This document shows positions 1 through 12,339 of a stretch of DNA of 64,000 nucleotides, in pieces. Position 1 is the stretch's first letter. Each line of letters opens with the position of its first letter. Made by a program: the position numbers and the translations under genes. Origin of the DNA: Saururus chinensis. Taxonomy: Eukaryota; Streptophyta; Magnoliopsida; Piperales; Saururaceae. The stretch covers positions 12,642,501 through 12,706,500 of the forward strand of contig CP141146.1 of the NCBI GenBank assembly GCA_035235625.1, read 5' to 3'. Under the pieces are notes generated by a model. The model was not told the origin of the DNA, ran no database searches, and saw only the letters and a list, made by a program, of their open reading frames with translations.

Positions 1-2620
1 ACATCAATTAGGAAGCAAAATTACTTTTTGGAATAAGTAAGGTGAATTTTTGACTTAATTGAAGAGAGTTTGATAGAAAATTTCAAACCAATTGGTCAAG
101 ATAGGAAGGATTAGGATAGGTAAATAAAATGGGGTAAAGTGATTTTAACTAACGTAGTAACATAAGGCGTAGTAGTTAAATGGTATTAGTTTCAGGTAAC
201 AAGTAATAAGAGGTAGGGGGTACCCATATCCTGCCCAATTCACAAATGGGTAGATAAAATGACCCTATGATTTACTTGTTACGTGAATTTAAATTTCCCA
301 CCTATTACGCAAGGGTTGGGTGGATGAATGGCCGAATTAAATGGTTATTGATGTTTAATAGAGTAATGCTGCTCATAGCAAGTTTCGCTCTTGAGCTTGA
401 ATGACCAACATCAAGCAAAGGAAGTTTAATTATTGGTTACTTAATCTTACAAAGAGACATTTATTTCCTATTGGGGTTTTGACCTTATAATCCAAAAATA
501 GAATTTAAAGAAAACCTTGCTAGATATACCACATCGACATGAACCTTTGACTCAAAAAAGGACAAAATTACCTTCATTCCACTTCAAATTTTCACACACA
601 TGTCATCCCCCACACCACCATTTTTCTATTTTAATGTAGCCACAGAGGCAATGGGCTTGTCCAGCGGATCCTGGCTATTGCTGGAGACGATGACCCATAT
701 CATACTATAATATAAAGCAAATTAGTGTACATTAAAACCTTCAAATTTTGACTATTTGACCCTTATTTAACTCATCCTAATTCCCAAAAAGACAAAGTAA
801 TTAGAATCATAATACATTTTTTTAGGTCATGTTAATTTTAATTTTATAAAATTATATTTTGCACTCATGAACTTGAATTTGCACATTCTTAGTATCATTA
901 TAAAGCTCTCAATGATCTCTATCAAATGGGATCCCACATGATTATGTTTTCTCTCACTTTTTTGTAGGCCCCATGTATTTGGCACACTTCTCAATAAATT
1001 ATGTTTATATTTTTTATATATTATACATGTTTAGATTTGCATATTTTAAACACCCTTAGAAAACCCCCAAAGAGCTCTATCAATTGAAACTACCTCCAAG
1101 CTAGCCATAAATATAAATAATGTGATCGATAACAAAAAGTCCTTCAACACTATTTTATTCGCCGACCTATGACATAATATTTAGTCTATGAGATTTAGAT
1201 TCATGGTTGCCTACTACGTGTTTATATGGGTTAGTATAGAGCTTGTGTGCATAGCTAACAATTATTGCAATCCTCAAATCAATATATGGTAAATATAGCA
1301 TGCAAGGGAGACCTTTGTTAAACATATATTTTATTTTTAAGTTATTTCACTTAATCTTATCTAATATGTATTTATACATCGTAATGTGTGTACAATCTTG
1401 CTATATCTATATCTATACTAATATAAAAGTCAAAAAGGGGGAAAAATTTACCACACTATGCTTATATTATCCTTCTAAGATAATAATATACATAGTTATA
1501 TTCTTTGTAATTTCTAAGGCTCTAATATGTATGGCTATCCAAGTGCCTTATAAAATCATAACAAGTATCTCCTAGGTTAAGCGGGTTTCTTTAAAGAAGA
1601 GAAGACACAAGGGAACGAGGTGAAAAAGACATAATAAGTAGGTATTTGCTAAGGGGTTAGTATTGGGATTGAGAGTTTTTCTTTTGGGTGGTGGGTTGCG
1701 CATTACCGTTCACGTCTCTTATTTCCTAATCTCTTTAGTTGTGAGAATCAATAGAAGTAGTGTTGCTCTATAATAGGGATCATGTGTTTAGCGGCTCAAA
1801 TTTTCAAACTATATTATTATTTTTTAGACACTTTTCCTAGGTAGTTTGTGTAAGTGGGATTTTTTTGCCTTTTTCTATGTTCATTTTAAGGGAAAATTAA
1901 ATAAATAATATTAAAAAAATATATTTTACAAAATGTGAGAGAGAAAATTAAATCTCAAAATGGTGTTATAACAACCCACGTAGGTCCTGCACAATGTATT
2001 TTTAAACTTTTCTTAATTTCGTTGATTAGCCAAAGAAACTCGAGCATTTAGTTTCACATCAATTGACAAAACTCAGATTTCGTCGTTTGAGCCGATGAAG
2101 CCTGAGTTTCATCGATACTCTAGTTTTGTCAACCCACCAAACAAAATCCTTTGCTTATTTCGTAGGCTTGCATGGGATCCCATGCAGTCCTCCCTTCTTA
2201 TGCATGCACGCCCCATGCATCTTCCCTCTGATCTCTCCCCTCCTCCAATCTTCCTTCTTCTCCTTCATGGCATTGGACTCTTTGTGCATGGCCAAACATC
2301 GGCAATGCATGCCTGGCCGTAGGCTGCACCATGTATTGGCTCCTCACAGGGCTAACAACGTTGATCTGAGCGAAGTACTCCCAGCTCCCCTTGTCCATAC
2401 CAGGCACACCATTGGTGGTGATCATTGTCGGTACATACCACACGAAGCTGGATCTTGGGCGAAGCAAGGGGGACAAAACGGGACAAGGCATAGCAAGAGA
2501 CTGGGGCCGAGCAAGGGGATGAAGCAGGGGAGCCCCAGCTCGTTGTTCCTAGTAGGTGTAGGTCATGGCGATTAAGAAACTCCTGGGAGAATATGTCGAA
2601 GAGCCTCCCCGAGCAAGGAG
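1..2620. other. AT-rich intergenic DNA with no gene
   Basis: No open frame here has a recognisable domain. The DNA is AT-rich up to about 2090. A more GC-rich patch at 2180-2575 has overlapping short frames on both strands. The minus frame there reads VPTMITTNGVPGMDKGSWEY, which looks protein-like but I do not recognise it; it may be a captured or retroposed exon scrap. Two short sequences at about 694-715 and 1410-1435 resemble plant Helitron 5' ends (TCTATACTAATATAAAAGT type), but no matching CTRR hairpin ends were located. Confidence 0.5.
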
Positions 2621-2621
2621 A

Positions 2622-3504
2622 TTAAGCTGTGTTGTTTGCTAGATTTCCCTTAGTATATTGTGATTGCCTTGAAAGAATCCTTTGATGTATACCTGCACGC
2701 ACAAGATGAGCATGAAATTGGAAGAGGAGATCAAGGTTAGCTTGGCTATCTCCTTAAGACATACATTCTCCCCACAAGTGCTTTAGGACAAACAGAGGTC
2801 TATCTCCCAAGATGAAACGATATATTGTTGCTTGTTGGAAGAACTCAAACAGCAACCCATGGCAAAAAAAAACCTATGTTTTACTCTCTCGATATAGACA
2901 CAACTTATGCAGAAAAATTTGTACTTAGTGCATGTAAAATACCATATTATATAAATTGTGAAAGGATGCAACCAAGACCCAAGGAGATACCATGCATAGA
3001 GCAAGGAGACACATGCACACACAATGAAAGGGCGTCTTGGGAAGACCATTCAGATATGATCCTTTAACCCATCAAGGGTGCATCTTAATCCAATTTCAGA
3101 AGGATAAGAATAACATTTAATTCTTAAAAGTATTTGACCCAAAAAGAAATTCAATTCTTTTTTACGCAACCCAACCCAAGCCAACCTAACCTGGCCTGGC
3201 TCGCCATATGTGCTAACCAAACCGAGTCGAGCCGGCAGCGACAAAGCGCGTGTGTCAGTTAGCCCACTTAGGTTCATGGGTCCAACATGTATCTCCCCCA
3301 CAAAAGTAAGGTAGCCTAAGGGCCTATCACTAAAGACCAAACTTGAATCTTATATACTCTAGGAAAGTTTTCTTTCCTATGTAGGACTATTCTAAATGTC
3401 ATTCCCTTATAATACCTAAATTTTATTCACTCATTCATGGTTTTGGGTTTAAGTAGGCTTAACCCATCATAGATAATAAAGGCACTAAGCCATATTATCT
3501 AATA
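2622..3504 (-). repeat. 3' LTR of the Copia element
   Basis: It matches 8783-9671 along its length, for example the shared blocks TTGTTTGCTAGATT, CTTGAAAGAATCCTTTG and TAGGTTCATGGGT. The end at 3504 carries TATTAG on the minus strand where the other LTR has TGTTAG, so the terminal TG has mutated to TA. Confidence 0.85.
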
Positions 3505-3513
3505 ATCCCCCAC
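3505..3513 (-). other. Polypurine tract of the Copia element
   Basis: On the minus strand GTGGGGGAT lies directly against the start of the 3' LTR. This is the expected place for the plus-strand priming site of an LTR retrotransposon, and it fixes the orientation of the element. Confidence 0.7.
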
Positions 3514-3825
3514 ATGAATAAAATTTGGGTGGTAACAATACAAGAAAAAATGCAGATACTAGAGAGTAATTGGAAAATCACTGCATGGAGATAGGTAACT
3601 TTTGGCCTTAAACCTTCCCTTGTGAAAAACTATCGGATTTACTAGCCATCAATGAACACAATGTCTTGAACTACTCTGTTATTTGTGTAAACAAGACAAT
3701 AATCTTCACACAAATCTATTCCTGGCAGAGTTAATTTCTCGTAGTTTTGTTAATTTTGGCCCTAAACTGTCCTGATATTCATGAGTGCTATAATGGATTA
3801 AGCCTTGAAATCCATATAGAAGCGG

Positions 3826-4550
3826 CCATGGAAGGCAGTATCGATACAGATGACAGTATCGATGATCATGGATACGGGTACACCGATAATATGCTTGGTA
3901 CGCGCCGAAACGGGCATAAACCCTTTTATAAACATAAAAAAATATTATAATAATATTATATCATTATAATACTTATTTTAGAGTATAATAAGACCATAAA
4001 ATACCATATCAACTGATACGAGTACTCTAAAATTAGTTCATTTGTAACCATACACTATTATGCTCTTCGTCCCTTATAAATTATTGCTCATTTTTTCCTG
4101 TATTAAATGCTCTAAAATTAGTTTATTTTAAAAATAAATAATATGCTTAATATGAGTCTAGGTTATATGCTTAAATAAATATATATTTGTGGAGCACTAT
4201 ATGTAAAAAAATAATTATGTAAATTACATGGACCTACCCGTATTGATCTATATAACTTTAAAAATATTATTTTTAATATAATAAAAACTTAAACTTTCAA
4301 AGAAGTTGGGTTTGGATTGTGTTTTTTTTAAGAAAAAAAAATATTTTTTCAAAAAAAATATTTTTTAATAAAAAAATATTTTTTTAAATAAAAAATTTAT
4401 TTTTAAATAGGGTATCGATACGTATCGATATGGTATGGCCGATGTGTATCGATATTTGGTGTGGGGGCGTACCATCCCCATACCCGTATCGGTCTCCACC
4501 GATATGGGTACGTATCAGTATCGAGTATCAACCAATACGGCCTTCCATGG
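3826..4550. mobile_element. Nested non-autonomous inverted-repeat element
   Basis: This 725-bp element begins CCATGGAAGGCAGTATCGATAC and ends with the near-inverse (GTATCAACCAATACGG then CCTTCCATGG). It is flanked on both sides by AAGCGG (3820-3825 and 4551-4556), a direct target duplication. It contains no protein-coding frame. The ends carry repeated GTATCGATAC-type palindromes and the middle is very AT-rich. It lies inside the Copia element and is therefore younger. The superfamily is unclear: a 6-bp duplication fits none of the common MITE classes well, so the true TSD may be longer and partly decayed. A truncated relative lies at 25814-25920. Confidence 0.75.
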
Positions 4551-4821
4551 AAGCGGTCTACTTCACACTCATATAGGTGATTTTTATTAAGAGTATCTTG
4601 CTATACCCTACTTGATATTGCGAGTCATAAGAATCATTAAAAACAAAGCTTACCCTAAAACACTACAGGTATGACTTTGTCATTTTCATCATAGGATTGG
4701 GTAGGGTTGGAGATGAAATTTCCTCAATAATCTCTCGGAGCCCTCACAATTCAGTTGTCCCTTTGAATCTAGTTCCTGGGATCTCCAATCTATATAGGTT
4801 GGGTTACCATTATGGCGGCTT

Positions 4822-7798
4822 TTAATTAATAGGCTTTAAACCCATTCCCCTCAATGAAGCCTCTACTTGCTCTTTGGTCAAACCTTTTGTAAATGGAGCT
4901 GCAATGTTATCTTTTGACCTTATATACTCGATAAAAATGTTTCCATGTGAAAACAATAATGGTAATATTTCATCAACGAATATGTTGAGACTTACCATTA
5001 TAAAAAGTATTTTGTACCCTACAAATAACATATTTTCTATCACAATGTATGCATATAGGTGTCACAAGTTTCCCCTACATTGGAATATCATCTAAGAAAT
5101 GATGAAGCCACTTTGATTCTTCGTCTGCAAGATCTAGGGCAATGAATTAAGATTCTATTGTAGATCTAGCTTTGCATGTTTGCTTTGAGGATTTCCAACT
5201 CACTACTGTACCTCCAATGATAAAGACATACCCACTAGTGGATTTTGAGTCTTTTGTATCAAATATCCAATTCGCATCATAGTATCCCTCCACAATTACT
5301 GAATATCTATTATAATGCAACCCATAGTTTAGAGTGTGTCTTAGATATCTAAGGACTTGCCTTCCATTAGTTCACTCCAGGACTATTGTTAAATGTACTC
5401 AACTTGCTCACATAGTAGGCTATGTCTGGTCTTGTACAATTCATTGTATATGATACTGCCCATTAATTGAGATACTCTAATTGCGATATGCTCTTTCCCA
5501 TGTTTTTGCTAAGATAAATTCACGTTGACAAGTGTTTATGCATGGTAATTATCATACTTGTTAAAATTATTAAGTATTTTCTCAATGTAATATATTTGAG
5601 ACAAAACATAGCCGTCAAATGTTCTTGTACCTCATACCTAGGATAATATATGCTACAACTAAATCTTTCATGTCAAACTTATTGTTTATCATGTTTTTGG
5701 TTACTTTAATGATGTCATTATTGCTACCAAGTATATGCACATCATCCACATATAGGCATGTTATGATATAGCCTTCCTCACTTTGTTTGATGTAAACATA
5801 CTTGTTGCATTCATTGATTATTAATCCACTAGACAATATGACTTTGTCAAACTTCTCATGTCATTGCTTGCTTGGTTGTTCTCTATATATTTCCTCCTCC
5901 AATTCGTCATTGAAGAATGTTGTCTTAACATTCATTTGATGTATCTCTAAGTTATACAATGCAACAATGACAATCAATATCTAAATGGATATTATTCTTG
6001 ATACTGGTGAATAAGTATCAAAGTAGTCCTCTCTATGCTTTTGCCTGTAGCCCGAGCCTAGCTTTGTATTTATAATTTGATCTATTAGCTTTCATCTTCC
6101 TCTTGAATATCCACTTGTATCTGAGAGGTGTACATCTTGGTAAAAGATCCACCAATTCCCACATATGGTTTTACAAAATAGAGCCAATTTCACTGTTCAT
6201 AGCCTCTTTCCAAAGAGGTGCCTCAGGAGTGGACATGACTTCTTTAAAACTTTGAAGCTCATTTTCTAATAGGTATATCAAAAAATTGGGACCAAAGGAT
6301 TTTGACGTTCTAGGACATTTACTACGTCTAGGTTCGTCATCCTTTTCTTCTTGGTCATTGTCGTTATCAATTATAACGTCACAAGTTCTCTTAATGGAAC
6401 TTTCCCCTTGACTACGTTTTGCAGGAAAAATGTCTTCAAAAAATGAAACATTTCTAGATTCAATAACGGTATTGAAATACACATCCAAAATTTCTGATTT
6501 GTGAACACGAAATCAATATGTGCTACTATTATGTTTGTAACTAATGAACACACATTCAACCATTTTTGGTCCTATATTTACTCTCTTTGGATTAGGAACT
6601 GCGACTTTTGCCAAGCACCCCCACACTTTTAAGAATTTATAGGAAGGTTGAGACCTTTCCACAATTCATAGGGAGTCTTGTTGGTCTTTTTGTGAGGCAA
6701 TTTGTTGAGAATATAGTTTGCAGAAAGCACAACTCCCCCCTACAAGCTATGTGGTAATCTAGAACTTATTAACATGACATTTATCATTTCTTTTAAAATT
6801 CTATTTTTGCACTCAATAACTCTATTTTGTTGCAATGAAAAGCATGTCGTTGTTTGGTGTATAATACCATAGTTTGAACAGAAATCACCAAATGGTGATT
6901 TATATTCTCCCCCTCTATTACTCCACAAAACCTTAATTTTCTTGCCAAGTTGATTCTCAACCTCATTCTTGAAAAGTTTAAACTTTTTTATTGCCTCATT
7001 ATTTCTATTTAGCAAGTACACATAACAATAGCTTGTGCAATTGTCAATGAATGTTATAAAGTACTTTTTGGCACCTCTAGTTTGCACAAATTTTAAATCA
7101 CATACATTAATATGAATTAATTCTAGAGGTTTAATACTCCTTTGCACATTGGGAAAGGATGCCCTTATTAATTTGGACTCCACACAGATTTGACATTTAT
7201 GGTTGATGTCAATATTAAACTTGGGAAGATACTCCATATTAACTAATCTATATATAGAATCATAATTAACATGTCCCAAGTGTGCATGCCACAAATTAAA
7301 AGACTTGGCCAAATAAAAAGAAGATGTTTTCTTAGTCATCACAGAAGTTGGTAGAACAATCAAAGCATTCAGCCTGAAAAGGCCTTCACTTAAGTACCTT
7401 TTCCCACATATACTCCATTCTTAGTGAATACAAATTTGTCAGGCTTAAAGACTAACTTGAATCCATGCTTAATCAGCAATGAACCAGATAGCAAATTCTC
7501 ACGAATTTCTAGGACATAGAACACTTCATTCAATGTGAGATCCTTGTCGGAAGTCATTTTTCAAGATGACTTTGCCTTTGCCTTCAACTTTAGAATCACT
7601 AGAATTTCCTATAAACAGTTGTTCTCCATTGTTAACAATAGTGAACGATGTGAACATCTTCTTATTAGAGCACACATGGCTTGTGGCCACGGTGTCCACC
7701 CACCACTCTCGAGTATTGGTCACCAAGTTGACCTCCGAGACAATTACAAATAAGGATAATTCTGACACATCTGCAGAAAGAGACAAAATTTTAGCCAT
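4822..7798 (-). pseudogene. Copia pol remnant (protease, integrase, RT, RNase H)
   Basis: On the minus strand 7526-7798 carries the protease region, WWVDTVATSH, where the usual DSGA active site has become DTVA. 6740-7363 is pre-integrase plus integrase: the HHCC zinc site is visible (HAHLGHV then CQIC), but the catalytic core has IHIN and WSNRGGEY where active relatives have aspartates, so two of the three DDE acids are now Asn. 6171-6488 is the linker and the start of reverse transcriptase (APLWKEAMNSEI). 5615-5836 holds the RT motif CLYVDD, still intact. 4822-5043 is the RNase H end (RSKDNIAAPFTKGL). The frames are separated by stops and shifts. The element would be immobile without help in trans. 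Confidence 0.88.
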
Positions 7799-8698
7799 AT
7801 TGGCTTCAATAGTTTTCTTCTTTGGGACATCTCTTTGTGCCTTGCGCTTGTAACATACTTTAGCTTTCTGACAATTTTTTTCGCAAACATATCACTTTCC
7901 TTTAAACTTATACTTCGGTTTGTCGGTGCCTTTTGATTTCTTATGATCATCCTTAGGAGGTTGATCTGGCTTTCACTTTTTGGTACTTACATGTTAGCCA
8001 CATTGATCAACCATGTTGACATGGGCCTCCGCTTCATCATTATCACTCTTCTTTTTAGATTTGCAGTTGTCCTCCTCAATTCTCAAATAAACTATCAAGT
8101 CCTATATCCTTGCATTTGTGTTTCAAGTAATTTTTGAAATCTTTCCACAAGGGCAGCAGTTTCTCCACAATCATTACAACTTGAAATGATTCACTAATAA
8201 TCATTCCTTTAGCATGGATTTCGTGGAGAAGGACTTGGAGTTCTTGAACTTTACTAATTACAGTCTTGGAATCCACCATTGTGAAATCCAAATCCTGCCG
8301 ACTATAAATTCCTTTGTGCCAGCATCCTTAGTTTTGTACTTCTTTTCTAATGAATCCCATAACTCTTTAGTAGTTTCAATGCACAATATATTATATAATG
8401 AGTTATCTAGTCCTTACAAAACATAATTACAACACAAAAAATTAGAATGCTTCGAAGCATTCACAGCATCAACGTTCTGCTTGTCAGTCTCATCCTTTTT
8501 GAGGAAAGGACATGTTTCAGTCAGGAACCTAGAGAGGTTGATCATAGTTAGATAAAACATCTTCTGCTGCTAGCGCTTGAAATTTGTTCTAATAAACTTC
8601 TTTGGTTTATCCCCATACTTCACTTGGATGTGGGGAACATGCAGAGGGACTATGACTAGAGTCACAATGTTGATGGTACCTTTGATGTATGCAGTCAT
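7799..8698 (-). pseudogene. Copia gag remnant
   Basis: The likely gag start is the minus-strand ATG at 8698, about 85 nt inside the 5' LTR. Translation in broken frames gives a UBN2-type gag: a stretch like LSRFLTETCPFL near 8530, LWDSLEKKYKTKDAGTKEF near 8310-8370, and the open piece 8076-8291 (VDSKTVISKVQELQVLLHEI). Near 7865-7925 a CCHC zinc knuckle is recognisable (VCEKNCQKAKVCYKRK), but its first cysteine codon is now TGA and the conserved His is Cys. Gag would normally coat element RNA in virus-like particles; this copy cannot. Confidence 0.8.
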
Positions 8699-8782
8699 CA
8701 CTGCACACACACAATAAGTAGTCTAGAAAGAAAGAAAAAGAACAATAGATGAACAAAAGGAAAATATTGTAGGATATTTGTC

Positions 8783-9671
8783 TTAAGCTTATTGTTTGCT
8801 AGATTCCCCTTAGTATATTGCAATTTCCTTGAAAGAATCCTTTGTTGTATATTTGCATGCATAAGATGAGGAGGACATTAGAAGAGGAGATCAAGTCTAG
8901 CTTTGCTATCTTTTTAAGACAGATACATCCTCCTCACAAGTGCTTTGGGACAAACGGATATCTATCTCCTAGGATAAAACAATATGTTGCTACTTATTGG
9001 AAGCACTCCAATAGCAACCCATGACGAAAAGACCTTTGTTTTACTCTACGAACACATACATAACTTATGCAAAAAAAAACCCGCATTGTGTGCATATAAA
9101 AGACCATCTTATATAGATTCTGAAAGGATGCGAACAAGACCCAAGGAGACCAAGCACAGCGCAAGGAGACACATGCACACACTATGAAAGACCATCTTCG
9201 GAAGACCATTCGGATAAGATCCTAAACCCATCAAGAGTCCATCTTAATCCAATTTTGGAAGGATAAGAATGACATTTAATTCTTAAATGTATTTGACCCA
9301 AAAAAGGAAATTGAATTCTTTTTTACCTAACCCCACCCAACTTGGCTTGGCCAACAGCGCGTGCGAACTGAACAAAACTAAACAGAGTTGGCTGGCTGGC
9401 AACGTGCATGGGTTAGCCCACCTAGGTTCATGGGTTTAACATCTATCTCCCCCACAAAAGTGGGATGGCCCAGGGGCCGATCACTAGTGGCCAAACTTAA
9501 GTCTTAGATACTCTAGGAAAATTTCATGTCTTATGTAGGGCTATTTCAAATGTCATTCCCTTACAATACCTAAATTTTATTTACTCATTCATGGTTTTGG
9601 GCTTAAGTAGGCTTAACCCACTTAACCTATTATAGATAATATATTAAGGCACTAAGTCATATTATCTAACA
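8783..9671 (-). repeat. 5' LTR of the Copia element
   Basis: This is the partner of 2622-3504. The minus-strand 5' end is TGTTAGATAATATGAC at 9671. The left boundary is set by where similarity with the other LTR starts (TTAAGCT just before TTGTTTGCTAG). No clear tRNA primer-binding site was recognised between here and the gag start. Confidence 0.85.
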
Positions 9672-11400
9672 AGTTTCCTCTTATTTTTTAGAAAAGAGCA
9701 TGGCTACTTACACCCTGTTTTTTTCCTATGTCCCATATTTTCTACTTACCCTAGCCCTACCTACTCTAATTTCTCATCCATCCCCACTTTCAAAAAAAAA
9801 AAATTAATTTTATTTTACCCCACCTTTTGTTCTCCTTCTACGTCACCGGTCGACGCCATCAGCGACCCAAACTCCACCCAACCTCTCCGGCTCCTCCTCA
9901 CCTGCAACCTAAACTCCTTGGCCATGGCCATGGCCAAAATTGACGGAGGCTAGGCTTCGGCCTCGGTGGCCAAGTTTGGCCATGCAGACCAAATGCGGTG
10001 CTACAGCTAGGCTCTGGCCTGCGGCAACCAATTTAACTTGCACAGCCAAATCTATCTTGTGCGGCCGGATCTAGGCACCCAAAGCATGGCCTGCGTGCCT
10101 AGTTAGAGCCTGACCTATGCACCTGGCCGTGGCGATGATAGGAGCCTAGTCCCTAGAGGAGGTTGGTGGAGCCGTCACTTTTGCTGGGGACACAGGAAAA
10201 AGTGGGGGTATGAATATAACTATTCTTCAGAAAACCCCCCCTGTTTTTTCTCTGTTGTTTGCTACCCCGATGTTGTTCCACTCCCTCTCTCCCTTGCTGA
10301 AGTTCGTTGGTTAGCTCTTTCCTGGTGTAACAGAAAACAACTCAGAACTTCTCTGTGTTAAAACTTCGCCCAGATCCTAGACCAGATCAGCATACTTATC
10401 TGATCCTAGACCAGATCAGTGTTGCCGAAGGACCTGCCTGGATTGCTAGATCTGTTTGAAGATCCTAAATCTTCCAGGAAATTTTTAGGCCCAGACTGCA
10501 TTTTTCAAAACAGATCAAAAAAGCTACAAATTGATCTCTGGCACCATAGCGTGCTTCAAATTACTATCAATGAAAACGTCAAGCAGCAAGGCCTACTTGA
10601 GTCATGGGCTTATCCGTGTAATTTGTGAAAAATTAGTCATTAGAAATGATTTGTTTCATTCCATAAAACAGGTGCATTCAGCTGCATATAGGTGACTAGG
10701 AACAACTAAGGCACAGGGTTTATGAAGCAAATAAGCAACACTTCACAGGCTTAGAGGCAAACCGATCACCCAGAAAGGGCATCAAAGAAGGAGAAAAGAA
10801 AAAAATATACTCCCAGAAGAATAATTAACTTGAAAGGAAAGGCAACGGCAAGTATGAGCATTGAGAACCACCCCCTCGCGTTTGCCATGGCTTGGGTGAG
10901 AACCACACCTCTTTTTTGCAGGGAGGTCGGGATCGAGGTTTGGATAGTAAGGCGGCGGAGAAGGGGCCGAGATCATGCCGGGACGGAGTAAGAACCATGT
11001 GCTCGTCGTGCCCAGTAGGTGGGCGATGAAGGAACTCCTCCAGACGAAAGCACAGGGGGTTACTGAATGGAACACACTTTACGTTCTATGCAGGAAAGAG
11101 GCCCCCGACCATTACTCCATTCAGCTGCATGGGGCCATGGGTTTGATTCTTTCCAAAACGGCTGCCGGCGATGAGTCTTGGGGGTGAAGCAGGAGGTGCA
11201 TGTGTACCATATCTGGGCAGAGTGGGGCCTTCGCTGGGATGCGGCGGAAGGTCCAGACCGAGGCCGGGATAGAGCACAGGGCTGCAGCTGGGTTGAGAGC
11301 CACGTCCCCCGCCCCCTTCTACGTAGCTTCTTATGCATGAGGCAGGCGGAGGATGCACTCAAGCTATTATTAGTCCCTCTACTTTTTGTATAGAGAATGA
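9672..11400. other. Intergenic, GC-rich non-gene sequence
   Basis: At 9850-10200 there is GC-rich sequence with many GGCCATGGCC-like words and no open frame of note. At 10780-11400 both strands carry short frames (for example + 10975-11187 and - 11060-11593), none with a domain I recognise. They read as low-complexity or transposon-derived and are not called as genes. Confidence 0.45.
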
Positions 11401-12330
11401 GGCGGCTACCCCTATACTTGGCAGCATACAACCAAGTTAACCTAGGCGACTGACAACCTAGGCAACCCGTTGGGTACGGATGGATGCTTGGAATAGCATT
11501 TGAGTGGTTTCGGATGTGCACTCGCCTTGCGGAGAAGGCTGAAGTAGAGTCCCTGCGCTGGCAGGACTCTAGGTGACGTGCTAGGCGCCACAACCCCTTA
11601 GAGATAGATTCCTAAGACCGCTAGGATGCAGTCATACAACGCAGCCAAACTCCTAACGCAGATAGGAGGTGATACACAGGTTTCCCTGAACGGATGGACT
11701 CTAGAAGCAGTTGGGCACTGGACTCCTAGCCGAAGACAGACTTTTTGTTTGGTTTCCTGATTTGTGTTGGGACTCCCCTATTGGGCTGGGAGAGTTGGGA
11801 CAGGAAGGGACTCTTGTATACATGGGTTAGGCTATTGTATTCCTAGTGTGATACAGACCAAAAGAGCTAAGTCTATATAAGGGGAGAGGATGGGGCGGCC
11901 ATGGCTGACAGAAAACTAGTGAGGATGAACCAGAGAGAGCTCAGATAGATTGAGCAGCAACTTGGCTTGTCAGCCCCAGCCCTCTCCCTGCCATTGTAAT
12001 TGACGGACTGTGATTACATAGCATCGGGCGGAGCCCTTTGCACTAGAGATGGCTATGTTGGCCGATTGCTTGTTCCCCTTGCGCATACGAGAGGGAAGGT
12101 CGCGAGAGTAGGCTGCTGGCTGCACACTGCAGCCAGGCTATCACGGGTGTGGACGCTAGGTAAAGCTCTTACGCCTGTAACAGCTATGCTGGTGTCTTCA
12201 GCTATGACGAGACATTGAGCCCGGTGGCAACATAGACCTGGCAGGAGTTGGGGTGGGACATGTCCCCCGCGTAAGATTCATCCAAGGGCCTGGCTGCTGG
12301 AGATATAGAAGCTGGCACCCGAGGAACTAT
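11401..12330 (+). repeat. Possible LTR or other retroelement relic
   Basis: A TATA box (TCTATATAAGG, 11872-11882) is followed by a GC-rich leader-like stretch and AGCTCAGATAGATTGAGCAG, a layout typical of LTR U3-R-U5. No partner LTR and no coding domain were found, so this is a tentative call. Short frames at 12000-12218 and 12253-12555 show no domain. Confidence 0.35.
11872..11882 (+). promoter_or_regulatory. TATA box in retroelement-like relic
   Basis: TCTATATAAGG on the plus strand is followed by a GC-rich segment. It is probably a former retroelement promoter. No gene begins downstream. Confidence 0.35.
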
Positions 12331-12339
12331 TTGTTATTT

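Larger units (their letters stand above)
2622..9671 (-). mobile_element. Decayed Ty1/Copia LTR retrotransposon
   Basis: About 7 kb. It is bounded by two direct repeats of about 880 bp (2622-3504 and 8783-9671) that are clearly homologous but visibly diverged, so this is an old insertion. Reading on the minus strand the order is LTR, gag, protease, integrase, reverse transcriptase, RNase H, polypurine tract, LTR. Integrase before reverse transcriptase is the Copia order. The coding part has many stops and frameshifts and cannot make a polyprotein. The outer end at 9671 begins TGTTAG on the minus strand. No clean 5-bp target duplication is visible and the left LTR edge is uncertain by about 10 bp. 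A separate inverted-repeat element (3826-4550) sits between the RNase H part and the 3' LTR. Confidence 0.9.

Noticed and set aside
11060-11593. 177-codon minus frame
   Set aside because: Composition is Arg/Ser-rich with overlapping frames on both strands and no domain; it lies next to retroelement-like sequence.
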